A stretch of 60,000 nucleotides of DNA from Nymphaea colorata (taxonomy: Eukaryota; Streptophyta; Magnoliopsida; Nymphaeales; Nymphaeaceae): NCBI RefSeq assembly GCF_008831285.2, contig NC_045138.2:32089934-32149933 (forward strand). The letters run 5' to 3'. Of the stretch, positions 23,601 through 37,800 are shown piece after piece. The translations under genes were made by a program, and so were the position numbers. The notes below the pieces were generated by a model. It was not told the DNA's origin and did no database searches. It saw only the letters and a list, made by a program, of their open reading frames with translations. Each line of letters begins with the position of its first letter. Position 1 is the first letter of the stretch.

Positions 23601-26600
23601 ATCTAGATTAATAGATTTGATATTCATTAGAATGCATATGCATTTGCAAAGCATGGCTGCAGAAATAAAGAAGATAAATACAAGTCCAATCTATATTGAC
23701 CATGTGAATCCATTTCCAGAAGAAGAAAATATAGAGGTTGGGTTGTCTTCAGATTTAGAAGAAGAAAAAGATAATTAAGAATGCTGACCAAGTCGAACAA
23801 ATGAAGAAGAAGACTCTACTTCATGGGATGAAGATTAAGGATTGATATGTTCTTCTTTTGTAGTGAAGAATGACTTATTGCGTTGTAAAGCCATGAGGGC
23901 TATAAACTTGATGTTACTTATGCATTTGTTTGTTTGCTTGTGTTCATTTTCTAATTTTCTTTGTTATGTACTACTTTTGTTGTTGTCTTATTAGTTTCTC
24001 ATTTATTTTATTTTTTCTTAATTTTTAGGATTTTTAAATTTTTTTTCCAGTTTCTTTCCTGTATTTTCAAGTTCACTGTATTATACCCAAGAAAAACCTC
24101 ACCATTTAAAACTCTGAAACGTCATTTGTGACTATGATACTACCATAAAAAAAAGCAGTTTCTAGATAAGGGGTAAGCATACAAATAAATCTAGATGAGT
24201 CCCCCCCATAAGTCATTGATACCAGATTATGGTTGTCTGACTAGATATTGATCTTTTTCATACAGTCCAAATCTGGCAATGTGATATACAAATAGACACA
24301 CATGCACATGCATGCATGCCCCACAAGCATCCACCATTCGGTGGACGCTACTCTTCTAGACTGCAAAACGTAGATGTGCGACACTCTAGTTGACAGGTGA
24401 ACTACTTCCAACCCAGGTCCCTAAATCAGCATTGGACCCCAAGGGCAAGACACCAGAACAAAATAAAAAAGCATGCACCAGCTTAGATGCACATAGAGAG
24501 AGATTCATATAAAACATAACATAAAAATTATGAGAGGAAGGAGCAAAGATATTCAGAATTGCATGGATAACGTTTTCAAAAACAAAAAAAAAATCCTAAC
24601 ATATTGAAATACAAAATAAATTCAGAACACCTTTGACAAGAAAATTGCCTTGGGAATGAAAGGAGAAAAGCGAACTTCACAAATGGAAGTAGCAAAAGGA
24701 AATGGATTCAGTGGAAAGAAGACTCAATGGGTAAATAACATTCCCAAAATAAGTTGTGTTATCATTCTGTTTTCACATAGCCTCCTGGATACCTTTCCAT
24801 GACGCACTTACATGTGTATACACAAATCCATTTTAGTTTCAACTTTCTTTTGTCATTGAAAAGAATTATTCCAGAAAAATCACAATACTTCTAAAAGAAA
24901 AGAATAGATGCTCATATTGTAACAAATAAAAAAAATACTTGTAACATATAGATGTCAGATGTAAAACCTTCCCACGGCACACAGCAAAAAATACTGCACC
25001 AGATGCTGAATTATTGTTCAACTTAGCCTTGTAATCCTGCATTTTCACATTGAAAATTATTACAAAGTTTGCCTGAGCATGAAAACATACTTTTGGAAAA
25101 GATAATGTTCTACACAACCTACTACAGTCAAGAACCAAAGAAAAGCTACAGGAACACAAAGGACTACAATGGGACACCTCGATTGCATTTGGAAAAAGTG
25201 CAGACTGTCTGGGCTCAATGACGGGCTGCTTATGTCTAGAAATCCTTTCCCAGATTGTAAGTGAATTCATTGTGCTTCCATGACTCTGTAATGGAATACC
25301 AACAATTCTCAGCGGCAAATTCAGTGGTTGCATATACAACTCAAGTATGAATTGATTACCATGCTTTGCCAAGACTTGATGCAATTGTCCATGACATAGT
25401 AAGATGGGAAGAATACAAGAAGTCCCCCAGGGACAATCCGGGCAAAGTTTACTGTGACATAATCATTTAAGAGCAAATTATAAATTTGTAGAAGAAAACA
25501 CATCTGCAAAAAACTTGCAACTGTTCCATTCTTCAAAGCAATAAAACTGGGCATGGGCAGAAAAAAAACGACTTACCTTTCTACAAGTATCCCTACTATT
25601 GTGGTTTTTCTTGAAAATGTAAAATTTTCCTTATTTTCAAATAAGTGAAAAAAAAAAACAAGAAGCAATAGGTTTTAGTAGTGCAATTTTCACAGAAAAT
25701 ATAACAAAAGTCACTGGAGTTTTTAAACAATATTAAATAATCAGGAATCCAATCAGAATATAATCTCGAATGAAGTCTTTGTAACCATGTTGAGCATGGA
25801 ATTGGCTCAAACTGCTGCCCAGCTTTATATAAATGCTTTATAACAGGGATAAGATTCAGGTCTACAACCAATAAGACCAGGACCCAGCCTGAACCAAACA
25901 AAAGTAAACGATTGTTTGCAGGTAGGGTCTCTCCCCACTGTAAGGTTCCAATGGTCCAGGGTTCTACAGGAATAATCGTCTTTCAGGTTACATATCACCA
26001 ATCAATGCAAAGAGAGGAGGTTTGATACGTACCAACTGCATTACCCAGCTCTTGTTGATATTCTGATGAGTCACGATTTCGATAAGAGGAATTAAATATT
26101 GAACCAGATGGACCAGCAGGTATAACTCCAACCCAAACTTGACTGGGGGAAATAACATGAGGATTTTCCAGTCTAACCGGAAATGGCCTGATAATGGCAT
26201 GGACGTTATATACAGAGAAAAAAAGCGTTTGATGAACAAAAACAAGAGGGGTATCATTAGGAGTCAACTTACAGATTGAGTTCTAGAGCAAATGATTCCA
26301 TTGGACACAATGTACCAGAAGTCAAGATAATAGAGTGAATCCCTAGCCTAACAAACTCTTCCATGGCAATTCCCGGATTAAAACACCACCAGCTAAGCGT
26401 CCTGGTATTTTCACCTAAAGTAAAATGAATTAAATTTTGATTCACTGTAGAAGTAAACTTGTAATCAAGTGAAATAACTTCACTAGGTTAGCTGCTTTTT
26501 TCAGCTCTTCTCTTCACATGATCTGGCAGGAAAAAAGCTCCATTATCCACAATACTGACTTTAGCATTGCCCGTATGGTCTAGACATCTAGAATACCAAC

Positions 26601-28791
26601 ATTCTTGTGATCAATCCCAATAGTCGATGGGTGTCTTTAACCCTTTGAATTTCATAATTTTCAAAATTAGTTTTGAATATTACTTATGCTTTTCTAGTGT
26701 TTCAAATACACAGCTTAAAACTTGTGTAACACACATGCTAAATGCAGTGGATGCTCCAAATTACAATATGTGTTTTTAGTGTTTTAAATACACAGCTTAA
26801 AACTTGTGTAACACACATGCAGTGGATGCTCCAAATTACAATATGTGTTTTTAGTGTTTGTATCTCAAGACTGTGTAGAGACTTCATAAGCAACCATGTG
26901 CAGATGCCAGCATCAAAAGATTCAGAACCATGCAACAATTGCATGCACATTCATACTCACTCAAAATACATCAAATCATGCTTAATTTACTCAACATTGG
27001 ACTAAATTGTTGTGCAAATAAAGGTAGGCAGAATATGGGGGGAAAAATATGACCAGATTTAGGCATACTAATACACTTTAAAAGCAAATAGCCAAATAGG
27101 AATGCTAATGTAACATTGATGAAAATCTTCAAGGGCTTATAAGGAGGTTGCTGAAGTGATTGATTCTCCTGATTCTTGGCTTTTCTAAGGGCTACAACTG
27201 AAGTTGCTAAGAGGCAGGTTGAGAGCCGCCAGACTCAAAGCCCAAGGCTAGTGTGGGAGTGGGCCAGGTATTTACAGGTAACATGCACAAAATATACAAA
27301 CTATATTTAGCACATCTATGCCTAGAAAGTATGAATTACCAACTCATAAAGCAGTTGAATCATGATAATGACCCAACCAAGAGCACAAGAACCTTTCAAT
27401 GGAAGACCAAGAAACATCAAATACAAAGTACCACATTCAATATCAAGTGTATCTCTGAAGTACAAAGCAATACTATGCACCCCTTTTATCCAATTCAAGG
27501 GTGTAATTTTTGTAGATCAAGCTTAAGTTGCAAACGAAAATCCTTTTCTTCCTAGAAACATGTAAGGCCCCTCAGGACTAATTATTCGCAGTCCCAGGAA
27601 AGACACCCTAAGGATCATGAAATATGCAGTAACAATTTCTTGAAACAAGAAGGCTTTTGTGCTTTTTCATAATTGGTTCATCATTTTATGCAGTTCCAAC
27701 TATTTGAAATATGTTAATCATGTTTTCAATTTTCTATCCAGTGACATTGTCTCTTGTATTTCAAAGAAACTTTTCCTTTTTTTCTTGAAATTTTAATTGT
27801 TCATCAAAATATTTTTTTCTACATTGCAATAACTGCATAGCCGGATTAAGCCTGGTTAGTACCTTTCTAGTTTCTTATAACCTTGACTCAAGCAAATGGC
27901 ACTGCAGCTGATGAACTACAATAGTTTTCTCTTCTTAAGAACCACATTCTCTCAGCATATCAAAAACAAACCTCCAGATCTCAACAAAGCCCAACAATTT
28001 GTAGTATTTGGCAAGTATTTTGATGCCAATACTACATCAGAGTACACCAGGCCCATTTTGATTTCACCATATCCAAGAAAGAAATTAATTTCATCAGTTT
28101 GCATTTTGTTCCATGCTAACGATAAAACTTTAAACTTTAAAGTCAAGAACTGTTAGTTTACATGATCATAATAGGTGCTGACTGCTGACAACTGAGTCGC
28201 TTCTTGCTTGCAGTCAGAGATCACACTCGATCAGTAACTTTAAAAAATACACAACAAAAGAGAAAAAGAAAACGTCATTTGGCACTCAGTTTCAAACTCA
28301 TTGCAAAATATTCAAAAAGAGGTCTTCAAGAGCAATGGAAAATTAGCAGTCAAAGTCACATCATCCCTCATGCAACTTTAGGCCTGTGCAGAGCCAGATC
28401 TATTGATTTCGGGAAAGAAAGTAGGAGACTAAAAGTCAATAAGGATACCTTTTAGAGACCCATTGCCATTTATTTCGGACTCATGCACATGAAACTGCAT
28501 TAAGCATGAGGTATAACTGTCATGCTAATAGCTATCAAATTGATTGCATCATAAAGTTCAAAAAATAATTGTACAGTACAATGGTCGAATAAATCTAAAA
28601 TCATTAGAAAAAAGTGATTGCAGCATTGACAACTTACACGGTAGTAAGCTCCATGTCCTTTGTCTCCATCTCTAAAGATAAGTTTAAGAAAATCCCTTAG
28701 GCTTTCAAGCCTGCAAATACCATCCTTCTTTTGTTCCATTACATTGGCAGCCAAGTTCGCAGCTAACATGGATAAGAGAGTGATTAGTGTG

Positions 28792-28840
<49 letters not shown>

Positions 28841-31800
28841 GGGGCAAGTTAGGCGCTTAGGGGAAAACACAGCAGCAAAATTTTGCTTCTGTTTTATCTT
28901 CACACTTCACGCCTTTCTCATCATCTATACACTTAATACATGCATTGGCTTGGACCAGTTATGCAAAAGTCATGAATTTCTAAATACTGTTTATCATAAA
29001 TCCAAGTCATTAGTCTTTTATTTCCCTAAAAAACAAGCAATGACATGGAAGTACCTAATGTAACATATTCTCTTTGAAGTCATTGAAGAATATCAAAAGT
29101 TACATCTATAATTACAAAAAATGTTATCACATTTTAAACAGCAAGGTTTTTCTTGGGTATAATACAGCTAGCTTGAAAAAAATGAGAAAAATACGGCAAA
29201 TTTTTAACAAAAATTAAAAAACTAAAAATGAGGGAAAATAAGATAAGTGAGAAACTAATAACATAAACATCAAAAAATAACTAAATAAGCAAAAATAGAA
29301 AATAGAAAATGAAAACAAGCATTTTTGGCATTACAAAATGTGAAAGAAAATGAATAAAACAAAAAAAAACACAAAAAAAGTGTAAAAAAAAATCTTTCTA
29401 TTTTGTTTTGATGTTTAAAAAAAACATTTTTTTAGTTTTAAATGGCTGATTTATCGTGTTTTATACACGTTTTTTTGAAAAGAAAACGTGTTTTTTGTGA
29501 ATATGGACTAATATCAATCAAAAAACATCTAATCCTATGACACCTATATGATATCCTCCCTAATCTTGTGACACTTACTAGTTCTAGAAGCTTTTATCTG
29601 AAAAAAAAATGGCCAAAAAACCTTTGCAAAATGGAAAAGCACGACTTGTCTCACTTCATGAATGTTGTTTCCTTGTTTGAAATGAAAAAAAAATATATTA
29701 CAGGTAAATTGAATTTTTTGTCTTTAAGGAAGACTAAATGTCAGCTACATTTTCCAAAAAGCAACAAGGTCTACATTCAGAATCATGAATAAACAGCAAA
29801 ACATGATCTTTTTTTCCTTTGTGTTTGTGTGTGCATGAAGAAGTGCAGGTAGGAGAAAGAGAGAGAGAGAGAGATCACCATCCTCAAGGAGTACTGCCAC
29901 ATGCTCAATCGTATCAATAAGCATATTTGATGTTTCATAAGTAATGTTAAGATTTCCAAGAAAGTCAAAAATATATGACCCTGGTTGTGTGAAACCCAAC
30001 TCCTTTGACTGAATAGGCAATTCCTTCACTTGCTTCTCCAGCTTAAGCAAAAGAGCTACAGGAATTTTACAATGAGTTAGATGAATCAAATGCAAGTACT
30101 ATAAAAACACACTTTGCTTCATCTACAATGCTAACATCTGTACAATACACTAGGCGCATCAACATTTAATATTTGCAAGGTTAAACACATATGTAAAGGA
30201 AATTGCAAAATATTGAAAATACTGATGTTCAATTAATGTTTTGTAGATACTGTACCTTTAAGAATGGCAAAGTTCTCAGGGTCCAAATGTTTGTCATCGA
30301 ACTTTTCAATTGACCTTCTTGAAAGAGAAAGTTCCACACATTCCTTTGCTTCAGAAATGCATGCAGCAAGATGACCTGAGGTCAAATCAAATGAAGCAGC
30401 ATCTGCACAAATGCTTTCCTGCATCAGAGTAATGCATCTTTAACCCAAGAAAAGTTATAGAATATAAACTTTCTGACAAATATTAGCAGCACCTTTCATT
30501 GTGGTAGCACGACTACATCACTAAATTTGCAAAACAAACATATAAAAAAACAAAAAAAACAACATATGATCATGTCTTATCACATCCATTTTTCAAATCT
30601 TCATAAAATTTGGAAAAAGATGAATGTCTGTTAAGCAAGTTTATTCAGTACCGATGAGGACTAAATTATCATAAGGGCTAGAACAAAACCTTAAGCAAAG
30701 TAGAGGCTAGAAAACATTTTCAATTCTCATGATCAATCATATGCTTTCCAAACAAATAGACAAAATGAACTGCCAAATTTCTCTACAGAATCATTGAACA
30801 TAAAGCTTTCTTGGGAGAAAAATAAAGAAAAGGTCAAGGTAATGTGACAATTACCAAATTATGGGCTTCATCGAATATGAGTATTGTATTCTCCCACTGA
30901 ATACCAGTGAGAGAACTGCGATTTCCAGGATCAATAAGGTAATTATAAGGAGCAAATACAATGTCAACAGCTTTGTGAAGTTCTCTTGACAAATAATATG
31001 GGCACCTGAAACAGACAAACAGCAGACTAGAGGTTATCCATAACAAAGTGACCAGTCCAAATATCACCTGAAAAGAGCATTTTGTTATTCAATTTGTAAT
31101 TAAGATGAATTGGAATAATACGTATTTAAACATTGCACAAACTAACAATTAAGGACATGGGCAAGCATAAGGATGCATCATAGAAACATACGGCCCATTT
31201 GTCCTCCCTATATTCACCAAATCCTCTATATCAACAGGTTCAGCTCCAATGTTTGGATTATTCTTGATATAATCTGCAGAAAAGCATCTTTAGCATGAGG
31301 AAGTCATAAAGATTATACCTAATAAAGCCAGAAAGACTTTGAACCTAGAGGCAAATCACAAATATTTGATACAAGCCCTCAAATAATATTCTTGGCAAAC
31401 TTGAAGAACATCACTCATAACCAGAAATGGAAAAGAGAATGAAATGCATATTAGATATGACAAAAGAGAAAATGAAAGTTGATCAGCAGTAAAAGCATAG
31501 GCATCATCTACTACAGCAGCTAAAACTAGCTTATGTTGAGTGTCATTACTTGGACGTGTGGAGATTGTTTGCAATTTCTTAGAAATTGTGGGTTGGTCTC
31601 TTTTTTATTTTCTTTTTATTTCTTTTATGGACCTATTTTGCAATTCTGTTTAGCCAACCCTAATCCTCATTAATATGGGATTAGGGCTAATGAAGATTGA
31701 TTTGGTTCTCTTTCTTAAAGCCCACATACAGTGTATCAGAGCAGGCAAACTCTAGCCTGGACTAACGCTTCCAGGTCCCCTTCTTCTTCCTCTTTCTTTT

Positions 31801-34800
31801 CTCTTCTTTTTCCTTGGTAGACATGTGGTTACACACATCTGGTTTCTGTGAGGAGATTGCCTGTAACACTCAGCTTCTTGGCATCATAAACAGTTTATGA
31901 AGTACAGTTTTAGCACTAAAACTTCCTGAACCCTACTATGTTTCTGTGTGAGTATTGCTAAGACATTACATCAGAATTCGAACTAATAATAAATATAAAA
32001 ATATACGACCTAGTCTTGCTCGTGTTTCGAACCAAATAGAAAATGGATGTCTGTTAAGACCTTTCGGTCTGATAACGCTCGTGACTATATGTGTCAAATT
32101 GTGGAGGATTTCCTTCGAAAAAGGGGGATTGTTCATGAGACCTCTTGTAGCTATACCCCTCCTCAAATTGGAGCCGCTGAGAGGAAAAATCGTCAGTTGC
32201 TTAATGTCACCAGAGCCCTTTTGTTTCAAAGGAATCTTCCTCAATATTATTGGGGAGATGTTGTCCTTACTAGTGCATACTTGATCAACCACATGTCTAG
32301 TCGTGTGTTAAATGGGCGGACTCCCCACTCTATGCTTCCAGGGAATCGTCAACCCTTTCACCTTCCCCCTCGTGTCTTTGGATGTGTTTGCTTCATTCAT
32401 GATCACAGCCCTAATGTTAAAAAACTTGATCCAAGGTCAATCAAGGGAATATTTGTTGGGTATCCTCCTACTCAAAAGGGGTATAAATGTCTTCATCCTA
32501 CCACTGGTCGTGTTTACGTTACCAAGGATGTCACATTCTTGGAACATGTCTCTTATTTTGGTGAGAATCCTCTTCAGGGGCAGAAGTCTATGTCAAGAGA
32601 AGAGTATTCTCCGAGTCAGGAAATTCAATTTACAGACTTCTTAGAGTACAAGCGGAAAGAGAGTCCACCGGTTGTTGAGGTGCTTGAACATGAGAAGAAG
32701 GAAGGGTGCTCCACTGGGACGGAAGATGAATGTAGTCGCTTGTTTGGGCAGGTGTACTCAAGGCAAAGGTTTCGTATAGATAAGGTGACTGATGGTGAGA
32801 ACTCTACTCCTAATCCCAATCCTACTTCATCCCTGGATGACCCAAGTCATGCCCAACATAAACCTGTTGAGGAAGACATTCAGACATAAACTGAAAAAGA
32901 TGAGCTTCCCATTGCCCTGAGAAAGGGTGTCAGGTCATGTACTCAACACCCTATTGGTAACTATGTGTCATATTCTAGACTGAGCAGGGATTACAAATGT
33001 TTTGTATCATCTCTTTCTTTGGCTATGATTCCCAGGACTGTTACAAATGTTCGAAGTGATCCCAGGTAGACTCATGCTATGCAAGAAGAGATGAAACCTT
33101 GAGCAGAAATCAGACATGGGAAGTGGTAGAGATCCCTGAAGCGGCTCATCTGGTTGGATCCAAGTGAGTCTACACCATTAAGTACAAACCAGATGGGAAT
33201 GTTGGGAGGTACAAAATTCGCCTGGTTGCCAAGGGGTTTAGTCAGAAATATGGAATTGACTACTTGGAGACGTTTGCTCCTGTTGCGAAGATGAAGACTG
33301 TTAGAGTTATTATTTCTCTAGCAGTGTTGAAGGAGTGGAAGATGTATCAACTTGATGTTAAGAATGTTTTTCTCAACAGAGATCTTGAAGAAGAAGTGTA
33401 TATGTGTATGCCCCCAGGATATGAAAAACCAAGAAAATACTGTAAACTAAAGAAGGCTTTGTATGGGCTCAAACAGTCTCCCCAAGCATGGTTTGAACGT
33501 CTTAGACTTGTAATGAGACGACATGGCTACAATCAAGGAAATGGAGATCATACTCTGTTTGTTAAGAAGAAGGAGGGTAAGGTTACTCTTTTGTTAGTCT
33601 ATGTTGATGATATGATTGTTACAGGTGATGATGAAAATGAGACAACAAGATTAAAGGGTTTACTGGCTGTTGAATTTGACCTCAAGGACCTTGGCAAACT
33701 AAGATATTTTCTTGGCATTGAAATTACTAGAACAGGTACGACCCTTGTGTTAAATCAAAGAAAGTATACCTTGGATTTACTGAAGGAGACAGGACAACTA
33801 GGGTGTAGACCGGCATCTACTCCTCTGGATGCTGGACACAAAATCAGTATTGAGGATGGAGAAACTCTGTGTGAAGAGGCTAAGGGGAGGTATCAACGTC
33901 TGGTTGGAAGATTGATCAATCTCACTCTAACTAGACCAGATATTACCTTTGCTATTAATGTGATGAGTCAGTTCATGCATGCTCCAACTGACGTTCACCT
34001 GAAGGCGGTTGACATGATTTTGTGTTACTTGAAAGGGAATCCAGGCAAGGGGCTTCTATATGTGAAAGAAGGGCTTATTGAGATTGAAGGGTATTCTGAT
34101 GCTGACTGGGCAGGCTGTGTTGATACTAGAAGATCCACTTCAGGGTACTGCGTCTACTTGGGGAAAATCTTGTTGTTTGGAAGAGCAAGAGACAAGATGT
34201 TTGTTCTCGCTCAAGTGCAGAGGCTAAATAAGGGTTGTTCCTATGGGAGTGTTAGAATTACTATGGCTGAAAGTTTATAAAGATTGAAGGACCTATGAAG
34301 ATGTACTGTGATAACAAGTCCGCAATAAATCTGGCCAACAACCCTATATTACATGACCGAACGAAACATGTCGAAATTGACCGACACTTCATTCGGGAAA
34401 TGATTGATGCGAGAGAGTTGATTCTACCATATATGAAGTCTGAAGACCAAACTGCTGATGGTCTGACGAAAGCCTTACCTTTGACTCAGTTTGAGATGAA
34501 TGTATCCAAGTTGGGCATGTTTGATATGTATGCCCAACTTGAGGGGAAGTGTTGGCGTGTGGTATATTTGGGTCACCTATTTGGGTCTGGATCTAGACCC
34601 AATCCAGTGTATTGCTTTTATGGCCCTACTTAACCCGTGTAAACCCTAATTTTCAGGATGTGAATAATATTCTAAGAGAGAGAGGGTCTGGTTGCTAGTG
34701 GGCACCAGTCCTCCTCACCCGTGGTTTTTTCCCTCTTGTTGAGGGTTTTTCCACGTTACATCATGTTCTACTCTTGCTTTTGTTTCTACAGTTACGAAAT

Positions 34801-37800
34801 TCACAATCAAACTAGGAGTCTAAAATAGTCCAAAAACCAGCGAGACCAGGGTATTATGGCCATTGGTCAATGGCAAACTCGTAATTTTCAGCCATAACCA
34901 CGGGTAGATTAGTAATTGGCTAATCGATATTAAATTATGATAATCATGATTAAGTTTATGTAATGATAGTTTAAGAGCTTAAGCACCCAATTAATGATGG
35001 ATTAGAGCTCTTAAGCTAAGATTAAGCACTAAGCTAGACCGAAAGTAAAATTAATCATTTAAATCTAATTAATTGAACAAACCTCCTCAAAATATATTAT
35101 TGTTTTTCTAAACCTACTCAAGATAGGATAATAATCTAATATAAAATAAAATATAATAAGTAATAAAAAATAATAACTTTTGGCTATAAATAAGGGTTGC
35201 CACCCCCTTTGGAATGCAACGTAAGGGAGAAGGAGACGAGAGAGAAGAGAAAGAGAGGACAAGAAAAAAGGAAGGAGAGGAGGGAGAGAGGGGGGGGAAA
35301 TTGAGGAGAGAGAAAATGTCCATTTGCGATGCATTGTAATCACTTAAGGTAAGTATTCTTGATGATCCTGGCGAGGCTGGTGTTGATCCTGGCAGGTCTA
35401 TAGATTCTCCTACAGTGGAAGATGACTTGCCTATTGCACTACAAAAAAAGAAAAAGACAATAGTTTGTGTGCCCAGATAGACTTGAAGAGCATATGTAGT
35501 AGTGTTTTATATCTGCCCAGTCTGCAGTTCCCATTCCTATGAATCATCAATAGATGATTATGGATCCCAAGTGGAAACAGGTTATGCGGGATGAAATGGA
35601 TGTGTTGATGTCACATGGAACTTGGGAACTTATTGATCCTCTTCCTAGGAGCGACATTGTTGGTTTTAAGCAAGTGTTCATGATCAAATATCATTCTGAT
35701 GGCTCTGTGAAATGGGATCAACCCAATTTGTTACTTTGACGTCGTAGGTGTGTTCCATTAAGTGATGTTACATGAAGAAAACAAAAAATATAAGGAAAGG
35801 GAAGAAAAAGAAGCAGGAGGTACTACATTAAGACTTAAAAAGTAATAGCCATGCAAATGGATATGAAGTACCCAAAGCAAGACTCATCAAGTAGGCGAAT
35901 TCAGAAAATCCTGAGACAAGGGTCAGTTTCAAACATACCAGACACACAATTGTAATGGTAACAACGACGTTTCTTGGAAAGAGAATAGCAAATATTGTTT
36001 TGGACTCTTCCATGAAGATTTTTCACTTTGTCATGTATACACATCTGCTCTCGAGAACCTAGGACAACCATCCTGGGCCTGCAAGTCAGACAAAACTGCA
36101 ACTGTGTCAATAAAAACCAAATAAATAGACATACTGGAAGAATACATATTGATATCTAAACAATGTCTCAGGAACTCCACACAAATAGTGACATCATGAG
36201 AAAACAAGTCATCATGAAAAATGTAAAACCATAAAAATACAATTTACCTTCAAGCAAACCAAGGTAAAGGAACAGAAAAATATCTAGATTCTTTGTTTTA
36301 ATAACAATAGCCTAAGACAACAGGAAGTAAGATAAATGATGTTACAGACGCATCAGAAGTATATTAATATTCTGATCCATATTCCTAACTGACCTATAAG
36401 GGCTTGTTTTCAGCTCCTGGATGACTTGACGTAATTGGCTGTGTGTTCTTGAAGTATAAATTATGGTTGGTAGCTTTCTTTCAGAAGATTCAGTTGAAGG
36501 TTTGTTGATAGTATTCCCACCATTTTTCCCCACCAATGCAGGATGAATCGATGAATAACTTAGACTTTGCCTCCAAGCCAATGATGCACAAAGCAAACAC
36601 AAGGTCTTCCCAGTTCCAGTAGGACTCTCCAGTAATGCATTACATCCCTGGAATATTTGCAGTACATAATATTAGCAAGAAATCAAATCCACAATATCAT
36701 GTCTAAAAATAGAAAACCAGTTGCTTGATTTTTGTTGTAAATGTGTAAACCAAAAAAGAAAGACAAAGAAATATGAACAATGGCTCCAATCCCGCAAATG
36801 TATGCCATATAAATCCAGATGGAACAATCATGTGGTCAGTTTGTTGCTTCAAGCAAAACTTCATCAACCTAATCAAACTTAGACAAATTAAACAAAGAAA
36901 CATAAATGGATGAAGAACCTTGGTTGTCAAAATCTTGAGTAGTCAGCAGACTAGTGCAACTAGTCCACTGAGTCAGTTACCAACCAACCTGTCCTTTAAA
37001 CCAGCGACTAATTGGTTGGACTAGTCAAGTAGTGAGCCGACTAATCTCTGGCTAAGTCATGTGGATGCAGGTACAGGTACGGGTATGGACATGCAGGTAT
37101 AGGCATGGAAATTTTAGAAAATGTGGGTATCAGGATACGGCATGGTTCATATGCAAAATACCATCAAAAATTCAAAATGAAAACATTTAAATGTGTTTGT
37201 TTGCCTGTGTATATGTATATGCATTTCTTGTGCAGATGCATATGCATTGCATTTATTTTCATATAAATATATGTATTTCTTTATTTATAATCAACTGACT
37301 TGGACCATATTAGACCAACTAGTCCCAATTAGCCTTTTTACTGTCAAGATCAACCTCTATCCGACTTCCAATTTTAACAACTTAATGAAGAACATGATCT
37401 GAGGATATGCCCTACTCAGTTCCTGAATACATTGCTCACAATGGTTTGCAATTTCACATTATTTATCTTTTGCATCGATAATAGATAGAAATAGCAGAAC
37501 CACTACATCATCAGGAGATAAGATTTTATGATCTGTAATAGTGCTCACTAAATATTTAGTTCTTTTTACTGCCAATTCCACAATAAGATTGTGATAAAGG
37601 TTGTGATAAGAAAAGGTTTCCAAAAAATGCTCAGAAGCCAGTTCAAGCATGACAAACAACAAAGTGAATCAAATGTGTTCATTCATAGTCGATCATTTTT
37701 CTGGTTTTATATCTTAGACAGATAAACCTTTTAAGAGAAATTAAGGTGCGCAAAACTGTACTGTTATAGAGTTGAACTAATAATAATTTTTTTATTTACT

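Larger units (their letters stand above)
20470..23870 (+). pseudogene. hAT transposase remnant, split by a nested insertion
   Basis: Plus-strand fragments match plant hAT transposases in order: [18 protein letters not shown] (from 20615), [19 protein letters not shown], then after a deletion [20 protein letters not shown] (from about 20842), [11 protein letters not shown] (about 20990), and a block to 21336 ([20 protein letters not shown]). Translation resumes after the insertion at 23103 with [13 protein letters not shown] and [20 protein letters not shown], ending in a decayed dimerisation region (about 23520-23800). Stops and frameshifts make it inactive. It lies antisense in RTEL1 intron 14. 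Confidence 0.85.
31970..34790 (+). mobile_element. Ty1/copia element B, 5'-truncated, antisense in RTEL1 intron 3
   Basis: Integrase core ([28 protein letters not shown]), linker, RT and RNase H are followed by a polypurine tract (GAGGGGAAG) and a 3' LTR (34550-34790). Gag, protease and a matching 5' LTR are absent. Stops lie at 32887 and in 33067-33170. Confidence 0.9.

Noticed and set aside
35441-35465. CACTACAAAAAAAG, resembling a CACTA transposon end
   Set aside because: It lies inside a recognisable copia linker coding frame and has no partner end.
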